Below are positions 1 through 8,486 of a stretch of 64,000 bases of DNA, one piece after another (position 1 is the stretch's first letter; every line of letters starts with the position of its first letter). Source of the DNA: CAYXGZ01 sp964464755 (GTDB lineage: Bacteria; Planctomycetota; MHYJ01; JACPRB01); contig CAYXGZ010000007.1 in NCBI GenBank assembly GCA_964464755.1, positions 1 through 64,000 of the forward strand, given 5' to 3'. The notes under the pieces are model-generated. The model had not been told where the DNA came from and searched no databases. It saw only the letters and a program-made list of their open reading frames with translations. The position numbers and the translations under genes are program-made.

Positions 1-326
1 TCGGTCGAGTCGTCGAGGACCTGGACCTCGAGCTTGTCCGCGGGGTAGTCGATCGCGCAGGTCGCGTCGATGAGGCGCTCGACGACGTAGAGCTCGTTGA
101 AGATCGGGAGCTGGACCGTGACGGGCGGGAGCTCCTCCCACTGCCGGGGCGGGACGTGGGCGTTCTTCTTGTGGCGGTAGTACAGGTACACCATGAGGTA
201 GCGGTGGAACCCGTACATGCAGAGGATCGCCAGGAGCCCGAAGTAGGTGTAGAGGCAGATCTTGCCGAGGAGCGGCCCCTCGAGCGCCAGCGGGACGTTG
301 TAGTGGAACAGCGGATGGCTCGCCAC
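1..326 (-). CDS. Family 2 glycosyltransferase, N-terminal part (cut by window edge)
   Basis: The visible 108 residues start at a GTG (326-324) with a GGAG seven bases upstream. They begin with one hydrophobic segment (about residues 17-45) followed by a GT-A entry sequence with the motifs PPVTVQLPIFNE and the LDDS of a nucleotide-sugar binding site. This order resembles processive membrane glycosyltransferases of the cellulose synthase or poly-N-acetylglucosamine synthase type, which make exopolysaccharide at the inner membrane. The C-terminal catalytic motifs lie outside the window, so substrate cannot be judged. It is divergent from the secreted protein at 483. Confidence 0.8.
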   Translation of the reverse strand, partial: MASHPLFHYNVPLALEGPLLGKICLYTYFGLLAILCMYGFHRYLMVYLYYRHKKNAHVPPRQWEELPPVTVQLPIFNELYVVERLIDATCAIDYPADKLEVQVLDDST

Positions 327-411
327 GGGACTCCGTGAAAAATGGAGCCGCCCATTATGGGGGCCGACCCCGGCCCCGTCAAGGGCGGTCCGCGATCCGC
401 ACATGCCGGAA

Positions 412-425
412 GCGGAATATTCCGC
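412..425. promoter_or_regulatory. Perfect 14-bp palindrome between divergent genes (operator candidate)
   Basis: GCGGAATATTCCGC reads the same on both strands and has an AT-rich centre in a GC-rich surrounding. It sits 86 bp before the glycosyltransferase start and 57 bp before the gene at 483. This is the position and symmetry of a dimeric repressor site. No regulator gene is adjacent, so function is inferred from symmetry alone. Confidence 0.35.
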
Positions 426-482
426 CGGGCGCTAACCCGGCCCGCCCCCCGGCGTCCAAGCGGGGGAACCCGGAGGCCCCCC

Positions 483-1010
483 ATGAACGCCCTCGCGACC
501 GCCGTCCTCGCCCTGGCCGTCCTCGCCGGGCCCGCCGACAAGTGCCGGCCCAACGCGGAGCCCGGGACCTCGGCGGACGGCACGATCCGCGTCGTCCCGA
601 CGACCGAGTGGACCTTCGAGTGGCAGAAGAAGGGCGCCGACGGCGCCTTCGCCACGGTCCACAAGGGCAAGCTGCTCGAGGTGGGCCATCCCCACCTCTA
701 CGCCCACGTCTTCAACTCGGGCGTGTTCGTCGTCGTCAACCCGCACGGCGGCCACGAGCGGGGGAACCGCGTCGTCTTCTACCAGCCGGACGGCGCCGTG
801 CTCCGGGCCAACGGCCTGGCGGACTTCCTGACCGCCGAGGAGCTCGAGGACCTGGCCCCGTCGGTCAGCCACATCCGCTGGCTCGGCCACGAGGGCGAGA
901 AGTTCAAGATCTCCATCTCCGAGAAGGACGGGACCTACGAGCTCGTGACGAAGTGGGGCAAGACGATCCGCTTCGACGCGAAGACCGGCGAGCGGCGCAA
1001 GGAGGGCTAG
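483..1010 (+). CDS. Secreted protein of unknown function
   Basis: A 175-residue product begins at an ATG preceded by GGAGG (472-476). The N-terminus (MNALATAVLALAVLAG) is a short signal-peptide-like hydrophobic stretch. The body is mixed alpha/beta with no cysteine-rich or catalytic motif that I recognise. Its last four bases (CTAG, 1007-1010) hold both its own stop and the stop of the convergent metal pump. I do not recognise the family. Confidence 0.7.
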   Translation: MNALATAVLALAVLAGPADKCRPNAEPGTSADGTIRVVPTTEWTFEWQKKGADGAFATVHKGKLLEVGHPHLYAHVFNSGVFVVVNPHGGHERGNRVVFYQPDGAVLRANGLADFLTAEELEDLAPSVSHIRWLGHEGEKFKISISEKDGTYELVTKWGKTIRFDAKTGERRKEG

Positions 1011-4000
1011 GTCTTCCGGCCCTTCAGCGCCACGTAGAGCGTCGGCAGCACGACGAGCGTCAGCACCGTCGAGGTGATCACGCCGCCGATCACGACGGTG
1101 GCCAGCGGGCGCTGGACCTCCGCGCCCACCCCCGTGCTCAGCGCCATGGGGACGAAGCCGATCCCCGTGGTCAGCGACGTCATCAGCACCGGCCGCAGCC
1201 GCTGCCCCGCCGCCTTCCAGGCCGCCTCCCCCACCTCCATCCCGGTGGCGATGAACTGCCGGATCGTCGAGACCATCACCATGTCCGCCAGCACGCTGAT
1301 CCCCGCCAGGGCGATGAAGCCCACGCCCGCGGGCACGCTGAAGGGCAGGTCGCGCAGGTGCAGCGCCCAGATCCCGCCCACGGCCGCGAACGGCACGCCC
1401 GTCAGCGCGCGCCAGGAGTCCGCGAAGGTCCCGTACGTCGCGTAGACCAGCCCGACGATCAGCGCGAGCACCAGCGGCACCACCCACGCGAACGTCGCCA
1501 TCGCCCGCTCCAGGTTCTCGAACTGCCCGCCCCAGGAGATCCCCAGCCCCAGGCGCTGCGCCTCCGCGCCCAGCTCCGCCGCGATCCGGGCCCGCGCCTC
1601 CGCCACGAAGCCGCCGAGGTCCCGGCCCACCACGTTGCAGGTCACCTGCGTCTTCCGCCGGCCCCACTCCCGGTTCACGACCTGGGGGCCCGACACCCGG
1701 TGCACCTTCGCGAGCGCGGACAGCGGGATCCGCCCGCCCGACGGCGTCGCGATGACGATCCCGCCCACGGCGGCCGGGTCGCGCCCGTAGCGCTCCGGCA
1801 GCCCGAGCACCAGCGGGAAGCGGCGGTCCCCCTCCTGGAACTCGGAGAGCTCCGCCCCGCCCAGCGCCTCGACGACGTCGAGCACGTCCCGCGCCTGCAG
1901 CCCGTGCCGCGCGAGCGCCTCGGGGTCCGTCCGCACCTCGAGCACCGGCTGCCCCACCATCGGCTCCGCGGCCACGCCTTCCGCCCCCCGCACGCCCCGG
2001 AGCACCTTCTCGACCTTCGCCGCGAACTCCTTCATCCGGTCGAGGTCGTCCCCGGAGATCTTCACGCCGAGGTCCGCCCGGATCCCCGAGACCATCTCGT
2101 TGAAGCGCAGCTCGATCGGCTGCGTGAACGCGACGCTCATCCCGGGCAGCGGCGCCAGGACCTTCCGCATCCGGGCCTCGAGCTCCTCCTTGCCCGCCGC
2201 CTTCCGCCAGCGCTCCCGCGGGTGGAGCATGATGAACACGTCCGAGACCTCGAGGCCCATCGGGTCGGTCGCCACCTCGGGCGTGCCCGTCCGCGTCCAG
2301 ATCGAGCGGATCTCGTCCGGGAATTCCGACTTCAGCAGCCGCTCGATCCGCGTGCCGACCCGGGCCGACTCGTCCGCGGAGACGCCGGGCAGGCGGATCG
2401 TGTTGATCACGATCGAGCCCTCGTCGAGCTGCGGCACGAACTCCGCGCCGAGCTTCAGGGCGATGGGGATCGTTCCGGCCAGCGCGACGAGCACCGAGCC
2501 CAGGACGAGCGTCCGCCAGCGCAGCGCCCAGCGCACGAGCGGCAGGTACAGCGCCTTCGCCGCCCGCAGCGTCCAGGGCTCCCGCTCCTCCCCGGCGGAG
2601 CGGCGCACCAGGAGGCTCGCGAGCACCGGCATCAGCGTCAGCGACAGGACCAGCGACCCGGCCAGCGCGAACATGACCGTCAGCGCCATCGGCCGGAAGA
2701 GCTTCCCCTCGACCCCGTGCAGCGCGAGCACCGGCACGTAGACCAGGAGGATGATCAGCTCCCCGAACATCGTGGGCCGCCGCACCTCGAGCGTCGCCTC
2801 CTCGACGATCTCGACGACGGGCCGCGACCCCCGGTCCTCCTGCAGGCGGCGCACGGAGTTCTCGACCATGATCACCGAGCTGTCCACGAGCAGCCCGAAG
2901 TCGAGCGCCCCGAGGCTCATCAGCGTGCCCGCGATCCCCGCCTGCAGCATCGCGCTGAAGGCGAAGAGCATCGACAGCGGGATCGCGAGCGCGACGAGGA
3001 AGGCCGCGCGGAAGTGGCCCATGAGCAGGAAGAGCACCGCGACGACGAGGATCATCGACTCGGAGAGGTTCCGCCGCACCGTGGCCAGCACGAGGTCGAC
3101 GAGCTCCGTGCGGTCGTACACGACCTCGGCCCGGATCCCCGGCCCCGCCAGCCGCCTCGCCTCCTCGAGCCGCTCCCGCAGGCGCGCGGCGATCTCGTGG
3201 CTGTTCTCGCCCATGAGCATGAAGCCCAGGCCGAGCACCGCCTCGCCCCGGCCCTCCGAGGTCACCACGCCGAGGCGGGGCGCCGGGCCCTCGCGCACCT
3301 CGGCCACGTCGCCGACGAGCACCGCGCGGCCGTCCACCGTCTCGACCGCCACCGCCGCGATCTCCGCCGTCGTCGCCGCCCGGCCCAGGCCGTGGACGAG
3401 GATCCCCTCGCCCGCGGTCTCGACCGAGCCGCCGCCCGCGTTCGCGTTGGAGCGCTCCAGCGCCTCGCGGACCTGCGCGAGCGTCACGCCGTGCTTCACG
3501 AGCCGGGCCGGGTCGACCGCCACCTCGATCCGCCGCTCGAACCCGCCCCAGGAGTTCACCTCGGCCACGCCGCGCGCCGAGAGCAGGCGCGGCTTGATCA
3601 CCCAGTCCTGGATCGTCCGCGCCTTCGCGAGGTCCCCGTCGTCCGCCGTGACGACGTAGTGGAAGATCTCCCCGAGCCCCGTCGCGACGGGCCCCAGCCT
3701 CGGCCGCTCCAGCGACTCCGGCAGCTCGACCGAGGGCAGGCGCTCCAGGACCTGGGCCCGGGCGAAGTAGAGGTCCGTCCCGTCCTCGAAGACGAGCGAC
3801 ACCTGCGAGAGGCCGTGCTTGGACAGCGACCTCAGGAGCTTCAGGCGCGGCAGGCCGCCCATCGCCTGCTCGACCTTCGCGCTGACCTGGCGCTCGATCT
3901 CGAGCGGCCCGAGCGCGGGCGCGACCGTGTTCACCTGGACGATCACGTCGGTGACGTCCGGGAACGCGTCGATCGGCAGGCGCGAGAGCGAGAACGCCCC

Positions 4001-4075
4001 CGCCGCCGCGGCGCCGACCGCCAGGGCGATGACGAGCGCCCGGTTTCGCAGGGACGCGCGGATCAGCCAGTTCAT
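1007..4075 (-). CDS. cusA: Heavy-metal efflux RND transporter (CusA/CzcA family)
   Basis: The 1022-residue length is typical of inner-membrane proton-driven metal exporters. The N-terminus carries the hallmark LPIDAFPDVT (33-42). The motif SKHGLSQVSLVFEDGTDLYF lies near residues 85-104. TM4 carries DFGLLVDSS with Asp398, matching the essential proton-relay aspartate of the family. It is the last gene of a five-gene minus-strand operon with an adaptor and an outer-membrane channel, so it should pump cations (Cu/Ag or Zn/Co/Cd; specificity cannot be read) out through a tripartite complex. The start ATG is 31 bases after the stop of the adaptor gene. Confidence 0.95.
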   Translation of the reverse strand: MNWLIRASLRNRALVIALAVGAAAAGAFSLSRLPIDAFPDVTDVIVQVNTVAPALGPLEIERQVSAKVEQAMGGLPRLKLLRSLSKHGLSQVSLVFEDGTDLYFARAQVLERLPSVELPESLERPRLGPVATGLGEIFHYVVTADDGDLAKARTIQDWVIKPRLLSARGVAEVNSWGGFERRIEVAVDPARLVKHGVTLAQVREALERSNANAGGGSVETAGEGILVHGLGRAATTAEIAAVAVETVDGRAVLVGDVAEVREGPAPRLGVVTSEGRGEAVLGLGFMLMGENSHEIAARLRERLEEARRLAGPGIRAEVVYDRTELVDLVLATVRRNLSESMILVVAVLFLLMGHFRAAFLVALAIPLSMLFAFSAMLQAGIAGTLMSLGALDFGLLVDSSVIMVENSVRRLQEDRGSRPVVEIVEEATLEVRRPTMFGELIILLVYVPVLALHGVEGKLFRPMALTVMFALAGSLVLSLTLMPVLASLLVRRSAGEEREPWTLRAAKALYLPLVRWALRWRTLVLGSVLVALAGTIPIALKLGAEFVPQLDEGSIVINTIRLPGVSADESARVGTRIERLLKSEFPDEIRSIWTRTGTPEVATDPMGLEVSDVFIMLHPRERWRKAAGKEELEARMRKVLAPLPGMSVAFTQPIELRFNEMVSGIRADLGVKISGDDLDRMKEFAAKVEKVLRGVRGAEGVAAEPMVGQPVLEVRTDPEALARHGLQARDVLDVVEALGGAELSEFQEGDRRFPLVLGLPERYGRDPAAVGGIVIATPSGGRIPLSALAKVHRVSGPQVVNREWGRRKTQVTCNVVGRDLGGFVAEARARIAAELGAEAQRLGLGISWGGQFENLERAMATFAWVVPLVLALIVGLVYATYGTFADSWRALTGVPFAAVGGIWALHLRDLPFSVPAGVGFIALAGISVLADMVMVSTIRQFIATGMEVGEAAWKAAGQRLRPVLMTSLTTGIGFVPMALSTGVGAEVQRPLATVVIGGVITSTVLTLVVLPTLYVALKGRKT

Positions 4076-4106
4076 GCGGCCACCCCGTGGCCGTTCATTC
4101 CTCGCA

Positions 4107-5396
4107 TCAGCCCGCTCCCATCTCGCCGCGCAGCACCTCGCCCTTGAGCAGGAAGCTGCCCGAGGTCACGATCTTCTCGCCCGGGGCCAGCCCGCCGAGC
4201 ACCTCGACGAGCTCCCGCCCGGAGGCGCCCAGGTGGACCTTGCGCGCCTGGTAGACGCCCGGCGAGCTGTTCACGAAGACGAGCTTGCAGTCCCCGTCGT
4301 CCTGCACGGCCGCGCGGGGGATGCGGACCTTCGGCTCCTTCGCGGCCACCGCGACCGAGCCCGTCCCGAACATGTGCGCCCGCAGCAGCCCGTTGGAGTT
4401 GCGCACCTCGGCGTGCACCGCGAGCGTCCGCGTCCGCTCGTCCACGGCCCAGTCCACGGCGACGACCTGGCCGGCGAACTTCCGGCCCGGCACGCCGTCC
4501 GCCTCGAAGGACGCCTTCTGGCCGGGCTCGGCGCCGGCCGCCGCCGACTCGGGCAGGCGGATCGTCACCCACATCCGCGACGGGTCCGCGACCTCGAAGA
4601 GCGCGCGGTCCGGGCCCGCCGACTCCCCGCGCACCGCGGAGACCGCGACGAGCACGCCCGCCTGCGGCGAGACCACGTCGAAGAGCGGCGAGGTGTCCCG
4701 CGAGGTCTCGACCTCCTTGACGAGCTCGGGCGCCAGCCCGCAGGCCGCGAGCCGCTGCTCCGCGCGCCGGACGGCGAGCAGCGCCTCCTCGTGGGCCGCC
4801 TTCGCCTCCGCGAGCTCGCGGCCGGAGCTGATCCGCTTCTCCGCGAGCGCCTGTTCCTGGGCCAGGAGCCCCGCCTTGAGGTCCCGCTGGCCGAGCGCCA
4901 GCAGGAAGTCCGCCTTGGCCTGGCCGTAGTCCGGCGACTCGAGCGTCGCCAGACGCGCGCCCGCCTCGACCTCCTGGCCGGGCCTCACGTGGACCTGGCG
5001 CAGGACGCCCGCCACGCGGGGGGCCACCTTGACCCAGGTCGAGGGCACGTACGACGTCTCCGCCGGGCCCCGGAGGGTCTCCTCGAGGGGCCGCGCCGCC
5101 ACCTCGTGGAGGGCGAGGCCGGCGCGCTCCGCGACGCCGGGCCCCAGCTTGATCCGCACGAGCGTGTTGGGGCACTCGCCCTCGCGGGGCTCGCGCTCCT
5201 TGCTGACCACCGTGCCGCCCCGGGCCTTCTCCGGGTTGCAGACCTCGCAGTCCGCGAGCGCCACCTTGTGCTCCGCGCACCAGCCCTGGGCCGGAGGCGG
5301 CGGCTGGGCCCCGGGCCATTTCCAGTCGTTCGCCGCCATCGCGAAGGCGCCCGCGAGCACCGCCAGCGTGACGACCGTGACGAGTCCCTGCTTCAC
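4107..5396 (-). CDS. RND periplasmic adaptor (CusB-like membrane fusion protein)
   Basis: The 429-residue product starts at a GTG whose GTGA overlaps the stop of the upstream gene. An N-terminal hydrophobic segment (1-21) is followed by a small Cys/His segment (WCAEHKVALADCEVCNP; Cys40, His43, Cys50, Cys53) of a kind found at the N-terminus of metal RND adaptors. Next come a barrel-sandwich hybrid half (VAPRVAGVLRQVHVRPGQEV), an alpha hairpin and beta-barrel domains. It links CusA to the outer-membrane channel. The metal-binding segment supports a heavy-metal rather than a drug substrate. Confidence 0.92.
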   Translation of the reverse strand: MKQGLVTVVTLAVLAGAFAMAANDWKWPGAQPPPPAQGWCAEHKVALADCEVCNPEKARGGTVVSKEREPREGECPNTLVRIKLGPGVAERAGLALHEVAARPLEETLRGPAETSYVPSTWVKVAPRVAGVLRQVHVRPGQEVEAGARLATLESPDYGQAKADFLLALGQRDLKAGLLAQEQALAEKRISSGRELAEAKAAHEEALLAVRRAEQRLAACGLAPELVKEVETSRDTSPLFDVVSPQAGVLVAVSAVRGESAGPDRALFEVADPSRMWVTIRLPESAAAGAEPGQKASFEADGVPGRKFAGQVVAVDWAVDERTRTLAVHAEVRNSNGLLRAHMFGTGSVAVAAKEPKVRIPRAAVQDDGDCKLVFVNSSPGVYQARKVHLGASGRELVEVLGGLAPGEKIVTSGSFLLKGEVLRGEMGAG

Positions 5397-5839
5397 TTGC
5401 GGCACCCCTCGCAAAGGTCGTGGTCCTGGTTCTCGCAGCCCGACTCCCAGCCGCAGTTCCGGCAGTAGTCCCAGGCGGTCCACTTGTCCCCGCCCTTCAG
5501 CTGGAACTTCGAGATCTCGAGGTACTGCGCCTTGGGGAACTTCCAGCCCAGGACCTTCGCCTCCTTGTCCCGGAGCTTGGGGTGCGTGATCACGCCGTGG
5601 CCCCGCTCGTTGTCCACGAAGGTCCAGAGCGTCCCGTCCTCCATCCGGAAGCCGAGGGCGTGCTTGGCGTGCAGCGTGCACTGGGAGTCGGCGCCGCCGT
5701 CCTGCCTCTCCAGCGTGCAGCCGATGCAGACGAAGGTGCCGGCGTATTCCTGCCGGTCCTTCTTGTCGCGCTTCTTGAAGGCGTCCTGCAGGGCGAACGT
5801 CGTCCCGGCCAGCGCGAGCACGATCGCGAGCGTCTTCAT
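5393..5839 (-). CDS. Secreted cysteine-rich protein of the metal efflux operon
   Basis: The 148-residue product has a signal peptide (MKTLAIVLALAGTTFA) and a domain starting FVCIGCTLE that carries paired cysteines and histidines. Its tail is dense in cysteine (CRNCGWESGCENQ, then CEGC). It sits between the channel and the adaptor in the efflux operon and overlaps the adaptor start by four bases. Cysteine clustering and context suggest periplasmic metal binding or metal delivery to the pump, but no family function is known to me. Confidence 0.75.
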   Translation of the reverse strand: MKTLAIVLALAGTTFALQDAFKKRDKKDRQEYAGTFVCIGCTLERQDGGADSQCTLHAKHALGFRMEDGTLWTFVDNERGHGVITHPKLRDKEAKVLGWKFPKAQYLEISKFQLKGGDKWTAWDYCRNCGWESGCENQDHDLCEGCRK

Positions 5840-5847
5840 GGGGTCTC

Positions 5848-7128
5848 CTAGTCCAACGGGATTCCGGCCAGTTGTTCCACGTCCACGGCGGCCCGGTTCA
5901 GCTCCGCGACGGCGGCGGCCCGGGCCGAGCGCGCCTCCTCCAGGGTCCGGCGGGCGTCGAGCACGTCGAGCAGCCCCAGCCGCCCCGCCTTCCAGGCCTC
6001 CTCTGCCTGTGCGGCCGCCTGCTCCGCGGCCGGCAGCAGCTCCCCCTCCAGCGTCGCCGCGCGCTCCAGCGCCGCGGCCGTCTCCCGGCGCGCCGCCGAG
6101 AGCCGGGCCTCCAGGTCGAGCCGCACCACGTCCACCTGGAAGCGCGCCGCCCGGGCCCGCGCCTCCGCCGCGGCCGCCCGGCCCTTCCCGGCCCCGAAGC
6201 CCGGCAGCGGGATCTCGATCCCGGCCTCGAGGATCCCCTCCTCCTCGGCGTTGCGCCCGACGGCGATCCGGAGCTCCAGGTCCGGCGTCCGCTCCGCGGC
6301 GGCCGCCTCGGCGTCGGCGTCCGCGGCCTTCCGGCCCAGCAGCGCCGCCTGCAGCGACGGGTGCGAGCCCGCCATGAGGCCCGCGAGCACCTCGCAGGAC
6401 GGGAGCTTCAGGGTGCCCGCGAGCGCGCCCTCCACCTCCCGAAACGGGAGCTCCGTCGCGCCGATCGCCGAGCGCAGCGCCTCCAGCGTCGCCGCGCGCG
6501 ACTGGACGGCGAGCCGCAGGTCGCTCTCCGCCTTCGCGACGACGACCCGGGCCCGCAGGAGCTCCAGCTCGGGCGCGGCCCCCGTCTCCACGCGGGCCTT
6601 CGCGGCCTCGCGCAGTTCGAGGGCCGTGGCGGCGGCCCGGCGCGCGAGCTCCTCCGCCTCCCGCGCCGCGATCGCGTCAATCCACGCCTTCTTCGCGGCC
6701 GCGAGCAGCTCCCGGCGCAGGACCAGGTAGTCCATCGCGGCGACGCCCGCGCGGGCGTCCCCGGCCCGGCCCGCGGCGCCAAGCCGGCCGGTCAGCGAGA
6801 ACGGCAGGGTGAGCCCGATCGTGCGCTTCGACTCGCCGGAGCGGAACTCCTCGACCTCGAGCCCGAGCACGGGCGCGGGCCGGACCCGGGCCTCCCAGGC
6901 CTCGGCGTCGGCGGCGTCGATCCCGGCGCGGGCCGCGGCCAGCGACGGATGCAGGGCCTGGACGAGCGCGAGCACGTCCTGCAGCCCGAGGCGCTCCTTC
7001 GCCGGATCGGCCTTCGACGGAGGCACCCAGCGGGCGTCGGACGCCGCGGGGTCGTCGAGGCGGACCGGCAGCGGCGAGGCGCAGGCGGCCAGCAGCACGG
7101 CGGCGGACAGGACGAGGGCGCGGACCAT
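5848..7128 (-). CDS. TolC-type outer-membrane efflux lipoprotein (CusC-like)
   Basis: The 426-residue product has a lipobox (VLLAAC, Cys16). Long alternating alpha-helical repeats are rich in Ala, Arg and Glu, with the family pattern ALxxHPSLxAARA near residue 60 and a second matching half. This is the trimeric outer-membrane duct of an RND system. GGGAGG upstream of the ATG is a good ribosome site. Its place directly before the Cys-rich, adaptor and pump genes fixes its role. Confidence 0.9.
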   Translation of the reverse strand: MVRALVLSAAVLLAACASPLPVRLDDPAASDARWVPPSKADPAKERLGLQDVLALVQALHPSLAAARAGIDAADAEAWEARVRPAPVLGLEVEEFRSGESKRTIGLTLPFSLTGRLGAAGRAGDARAGVAAMDYLVLRRELLAAAKKAWIDAIAAREAEELARRAAATALELREAAKARVETGAAPELELLRARVVVAKAESDLRLAVQSRAATLEALRSAIGATELPFREVEGALAGTLKLPSCEVLAGLMAGSHPSLQAALLGRKAADADAEAAAAERTPDLELRIAVGRNAEEEGILEAGIEIPLPGFGAGKGRAAAAEARARAARFQVDVVRLDLEARLSAARRETAAALERAATLEGELLPAAEQAAAQAEEAWKAGRLGLLDVLDARRTLEEARSARAAAVAELNRAAVDVEQLAGIPLD

Positions 7129-7188
7129 GGAATCCTCCCGGAGTCTGGACGGACGGGAAGCGCGGACGGTTTGGGACGGACTCCGGGA

Positions 7189-7593
7189 CTAGAAGCGGAG
7201 GACGACGGTGCGGAGCGCGGCGAGGGGCGGGGATTCGCCGACCGGACCGTCGTGGGAGGCCTCGAAGACGGCGGGCGGAACGGGGTCGACCGGCTGGACG
7301 ATCGCGGCGGGGGCGGCCGGGTCCAGGTCCGGCGTGCGGCCCGACTCGGTGTCCTCGTCGATGCGGAGCACCGGGATGTCGGTGCAGGTGGCGCAGCTCG
7401 AGATTCCGTCGGCGGAATCCTCGGGGCAGCAGCTGCAGCCGTACCCCTCGGCCGAGACGCGCGAACAGGGCTGGCCCGCGAACTCGACCTCGACGTGGCC
7501 GTCGGGGGCAAGGCAGAGGACCCGGTCCGTCCGCAGGCCGAGCGGGAGCACCGCCTGCAGGAGGACGACCGCGACCAGCAGCCTGGAAATCAT
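7189..7593 (-). CDS. Secreted cysteine-cluster protein, first gene of the metal efflux operon
   Basis: The 134-residue product begins at ATG 7593 with a hydrophobic leader (MISRLLVAVVLLQAVLPLG). It has a cysteine cluster (CSCCPED, then CATC) around residues 50-68 and a Pro/Ala-rich tail. A TATAGT hexamer lies nine bases before the start, so it probably opens the operon that continues through channel, Cys-rich protein, adaptor and pump. A role in sensing or buffering metal is plausible from the cysteines and position only. Confidence 0.65.
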   Translation of the reverse strand: MISRLLVAVVLLQAVLPLGLRTDRVLCLAPDGHVEVEFAGQPCSRVSAEGYGCSCCPEDSADGISSCATCTDIPVLRIDEDTESGRTPDLDPAAPAAIVQPVDPVPPAVFEASHDGPVGESPPLAALRTVVLRF

Positions 7594-7602
7594 GTCCACC
7601 CG

Positions 7603-7608
7603 ACTATA
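7603..7608 (-). promoter_or_regulatory. -10 element (TATAGT) of the metal efflux operon
   Basis: TATAGT on the minus strand ends nine bases before ATG 7593, and no Shine-Dalgarno sequence lies between. The spacing implies a leaderless or nearly leaderless transcript. No palindromic metal-regulator site is evident nearby. Confidence 0.5.
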
Positions 7609-7646
7609 ACGCCGCCCGGGGGCCGGGGCGTCGGAAATCCCGGAAA

Positions 7647-8486
7647 TCAGGCGCGGAGGCGGCCGCAGGCGACGATGTTCCGGAGGAAGAGGGCGACCGC
7701 GACGGGCCCGACGCCGCCGGGCACGGGCGTGATGGCGCCGGCGACCTTCTCGCACTCCTCGAAGTTCGCGTCGCCGACCGTCTTCCCGTCCGCCGTGCGG
7801 TTGATGCCGATGTCGAGGACGATCGCGCCCGGCTTGACCATGTCGCCGCGCAGCGTGTTCGCGCGCCCGGCGGCGAGCACGACGATGTCCGCGCGCCGCG
7901 CGTGGGCCCCGAGGTCCTTCGTCCCGCTGTGGGCGACGGTCACGGTGGGCGCCTGGGCGCCGAAGTTGAGCAGGAGCAGCGCGGCGGGGCGGCCCACCAT
8001 CGCGCTGCGGCCGACGACGAGCGCGTCGAGGCCCCGGCAGTCCGGCCGGTGGGCCCGGAGGATCTCGATCGCGCCGCTCGCGGCCACGGGGCGCGGCCCG
8101 TCCACGCCCATCGCGAGCCGCCCGAGGTTCGCCGGGTGCGTCCCCTCGACGTCCTTGTCCGCGGGCACGAGCTGGAGCAGCTTCTCCTCGTCGAAGCCCT
8201 TCGGCATCGGCTGGTGCACGGTGATCGCGGTCACCGCGGGATCCGCGGCCAGCGAGGCCAGCAGGGCGTGCACCTCGTCCTGGGACTTCGTCCCGATCTC
8301 GTGGATGTCGTAGGCGATGCCGGCCTTCTCGCAGGCCGCCTTCTGGCGCTTCATGTACTGCACGACCGGCGCGCTGGTCTCGTTGTGGACCGCGGCCACG
8401 CGCAGGGGCCGGCCCGCGGCGGCCGCCTTGGCGGCCTCCGTGATCGCCTCCGCGATCGGCTTGCCCGGCAGGAGGATCGCGCCCAC
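7647..8486 (-). CDS. folD: Bifunctional methylenetetrahydrofolate dehydrogenase/cyclohydrolase
   Basis: The 279-residue product matches FolD in length and motifs: YMKRQKAACEKAGI (catalytic Tyr-Lys region), a VxQPMP-type segment (TVHQPMPKG), VVGRSAMVGRPAA in the NADP-binding domain, and the C-terminal TPVPGGVGPV. It interconverts methylene-, methenyl- and formyl-tetrahydrofolate. The proposed GTG start (8486-8484) shares its G with the TAG of fhs, so the two are translationally coupled. Confidence 0.95.
   Translation of the reverse strand: MGAILLPGKPIAEAITEAAKAAAAGRPLRVAAVHNETSAPVVQYMKRQKAACEKAGIAYDIHEIGTKSQDEVHALLASLAADPAVTAITVHQPMPKGFDEEKLLQLVPADKDVEGTHPANLGRLAMGVDGPRPVAASGAIEILRAHRPDCRGLDALVVGRSAMVGRPAALLLLNFGAQAPTVTVAHSGTKDLGAHARRADIVVLAAGRANTLRGDMVKPGAIVLDIGINRTADGKTVGDANFEECEKVAGAITPVPGGVGPVAVALFLRNIVACGRLRA

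Noticed and set aside
335..4147. A 1270-codon open frame on the plus strand opposite the metal pump
   Set aside because: It is an antisense shadow caused by high GC content. Its translation is Arg/Pro/His-rich low-complexity sequence, while the minus strand encodes a full-length RND pump.
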